DNA from: DASWKG01 sp036396755
GTDB lineage: Bacteria > Actinomycetota > UBA4738 > CALAEC01
Length of the DNA stretch: 7,622 bases
Assembly: GCA_036396755.1 (NCBI GenBank)
Contig: DASWKG010000114.1
Coordinates: 1-7,622, forward strand
Reading direction: 5' to 3'
Shown: positions 6,734 to 7,622 of the stretch, piece after piece
Layout of the letters: every line of letters starts with the position of its first letter
Position numbering within the stretch: position 1 is the stretch's first letter
The notes under the pieces: model-generated
Told to the model about the DNA's origin: nothing
Databases searched by the model: none
Seen by the model: only the letters and a program-made list of their open reading frames with translations
Translations under genes and position numbers: made by a program

Positions 6734-7534
6734 TCAGAGCGTCCCGAGGAAGGCGATCACCTCGCCGGCGTCGGCGAGCGCGTAGCTCGCCGAGGTGGCC
6801 CGGTCGTCCTCCTCGCCGCGGACCACGATGCCGATGCCGCGCTCGGGGAGCGCGCGGAGGGCGTCCTCGTCGGTGACGTCGTCGCCGATGAAGATCGGGA
6901 CCACGTCGTCGCCGTCCAGCCCGAGCACCTCGAGGAGCCGCAGGAGGGCCCGTCCCTTGTCCCACGGCACGTCGGGCCGCAGCTCGAGGACCTTCTTCCC
7001 CCCGGTGACGCGGAGCCCTCCGACGTCGGCCGCCACGCGCTCGACCTCAACCTCAACCTCCGGCACCTGGTCCTCGTCGACCTGCCGGTAGTGGACGGCC
7101 ACGGTGAACCGCTTCCGCTCGATCCGCGCCCCCGGCACCCGCTCCAGCTGCCGCAGGGCTCGTTCGGCATCGTCGAGCCGGGGGAGCGCCTCGACGGCGC
7201 GCTGCTCGACGAGCCCTTCCGGCCCGGCGATGTCGAATCCATGGCTGCCGGCGAAGACGATGCCCTCGACGCCCACCATCTCGCGGACGTCCTCGAGGTC
7301 GCGCCCGCTGATGACCGCGACGGGGACGCGGCCGGCAAGCCGCTCGAGAGCCTCGCGCGCGTCCGGGGAGAGCGTGGCGTCCTCGGGGCGCTCGACGATG
7401 GGGGTCAGGACCCCGTCGTAGTCGAGGAAGACGACGGGCCGGCGGTCGCCGATCCGCCGCTCGATCTCCCGGCGGCGCTCCAGAGCGGAGGGGAGATCGG
7501 CCGGCGTGCGCGTCGGGCCCGCCTCGGCGGTCAC
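6734..7534 (-). CDS. otsB: Trehalose-6-phosphate phosphatase
   Basis: A 266-aa HAD-superfamily phosphatase that converts trehalose 6-phosphate to trehalose, the second step of the OtsA-OtsB route. Motif I is FLDYDGVLTPI (36-46), with nucleophile Asp38 and acid/base Asp40. Motif II is ISGRD (75-79, Ser76). GSHGF (96-100) belongs to the trehalose-phosphatase cap region. GGKKVLELRP (178-187) with DKGRALL (192-198) forms motif III, and FIGDDVTDEDAL (215-226) is motif IV. Motif I usually reads DYDGT; here it is DGV. The length fits single-domain OtsB proteins. Start: GTG at 7532-7534, because the next Met (residue 86) lies past the catalytic motif; no clear Shine-Dalgarno, consistent with coupling to the gene ending 4 nt upstream. 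No otsA is in the window. It faces away from the debranching enzyme, though both act on alpha-glucan or trehalose metabolism. Confidence 0.95.
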   Translation of the reverse strand: MTAEAGPTRTPADLPSALERRREIERRIGDRRPVVFLDYDGVLTPIVERPEDATLSPDAREALERLAGRVPVAVISGRDLEDVREMVGVEGIVFAGSHGFDIAGPEGLVEQRAVEALPRLDDAERALRQLERVPGARIERKRFTVAVHYRQVDEDQVPEVEVEVERVAADVGGLRVTGGKKVLELRPDVPWDKGRALLRLLEVLGLDGDDVVPIFIGDDVTDEDALRALPERGIGIVVRGEEDDRATSASYALADAGEVIAFLGTL

Positions 7535-7538
7535 CGGC

Positions 7539-7622
7539 TCAGGTCGTGACGGCGGTGAAGAGGCGGACGCCCGCCCAGAGACCGGCGGCCACGGCCGCGA
7601 GCTGCAGGAGCAGCCAGTACCA
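7539..7622 (-). CDS. 3' end of an unidentified hydrophobic protein (5' part outside window)
   Basis: The minus strand entering at the right edge is open for 27 codons and ends with TGA (7539-7541), 4 nt before the otsB GTG. The residues WYWLLLQLAAVAAGLWAGVRLF followed by TAVTT look like a C-terminal transmembrane helix with a short polar tail. The short spacing to otsB suggests one operon. The fragment is too short to name a family. That it is a real gene rests on this spacing and on the strongly hydrophobic composition. Confidence 0.55.
   Translation of the reverse strand, partial: WYWLLLQLAAVAAGLWAGVRLFTAVTT

Noticed and set aside
6663..6965. N-terminal extension of the NimA-like protein by about 100 codons
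   Set aside because: Translation is almost entirely Arg/Gly/Pro, overlaps the otsB 3' end, and the ATG at 6662 has a Shine-Dalgarno and matches the family start.
3315..7534. A glycogen-trehalose gene cluster (debranching enzyme plus otsB)
   Set aside because: The two genes are on opposite strands, in different transcription units, and separated by unrelated genes; no treX/treY/treZ, glgP or otsA is visible. Proximity alone is not enough.
6707..7549. Open frame of about 280 codons on + opposite otsB
   Set aside because: Antisense shadow; all four HAD phosphatase motifs are on the minus strand.

Overview
The window is very GC-rich (I estimate about 70%), has strong G/C preference at third codon positions, and is tightly packed with bacterial genes. 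The gene families point to a high-GC Actinomycetota chromosome: a LiaF-like membrane protein, a PWWRV alkyltransferase-like protein, an amylo-alpha-1,6-glucosidase with an N-terminal GDE_N_bis-type domain, a NimA-like flavin protein and OtsB. An uncultured or poorly sampled lineage such as Thermoleophilia or Acidimicrobiia is plausible, but this is inferred from family content and base composition, not from a marker gene.

Layout from left to right. (1) The 3' part of an ABC1/AarF/UbiB-type atypical kinase on +, cut by the window edge. (2) Class II fumarase fumC on -, converging on the kinase with the two stop codons directly adjacent. (3) A 67-bp divergent promoter region (2267-2333). (4) A + strand run of three tightly linked genes: a LiaF-like membrane protein, a small alkyltransferase-like (ATL) DNA-damage sensor, and a 691-aa glycogen-debranching-type glucosidase. 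The first gap is 7 nt and the second junction is an ATGA overlap. (5) A 21-bp near-perfect palindrome holding both convergent stop codons. (6) A - strand pair, NimA/PNPOx-like flavin protein then cyclase-family (kynurenine formamidase-like) hydrolase, also joined by an ATGA overlap. (7) A 71-bp gap with an inverted repeat. (8) otsB, trehalose-6-phosphate phosphatase, on -, 4 nt downstream of (9) the 3' end of a hydrophobic protein cut by the right edge.

The functional themes are central carbon metabolism (fumarase), alpha-glucan and trehalose metabolism (debranching enzyme, OtsB), and stress or detoxification (ATL, LiaF-like, NimA-like). The two sugar genes lie on opposite strands in separate transcription units, so any joint role is inference. 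I see no mobile element, CRISPR array, tRNA, rRNA, toxin-antitoxin or phage gene, and no clearly new multi-gene system. The most unusual items are the stop-codon palindrome at the 5390 junction, the translational coupling of ATL to a debranching enzyme, the coupling of a NimA-like protein to a cyclase, and the inverted repeat centred between fumC and the LiaF-like gene. Apart from the two short gaps (67 and 71 bp), essentially every base is coding.
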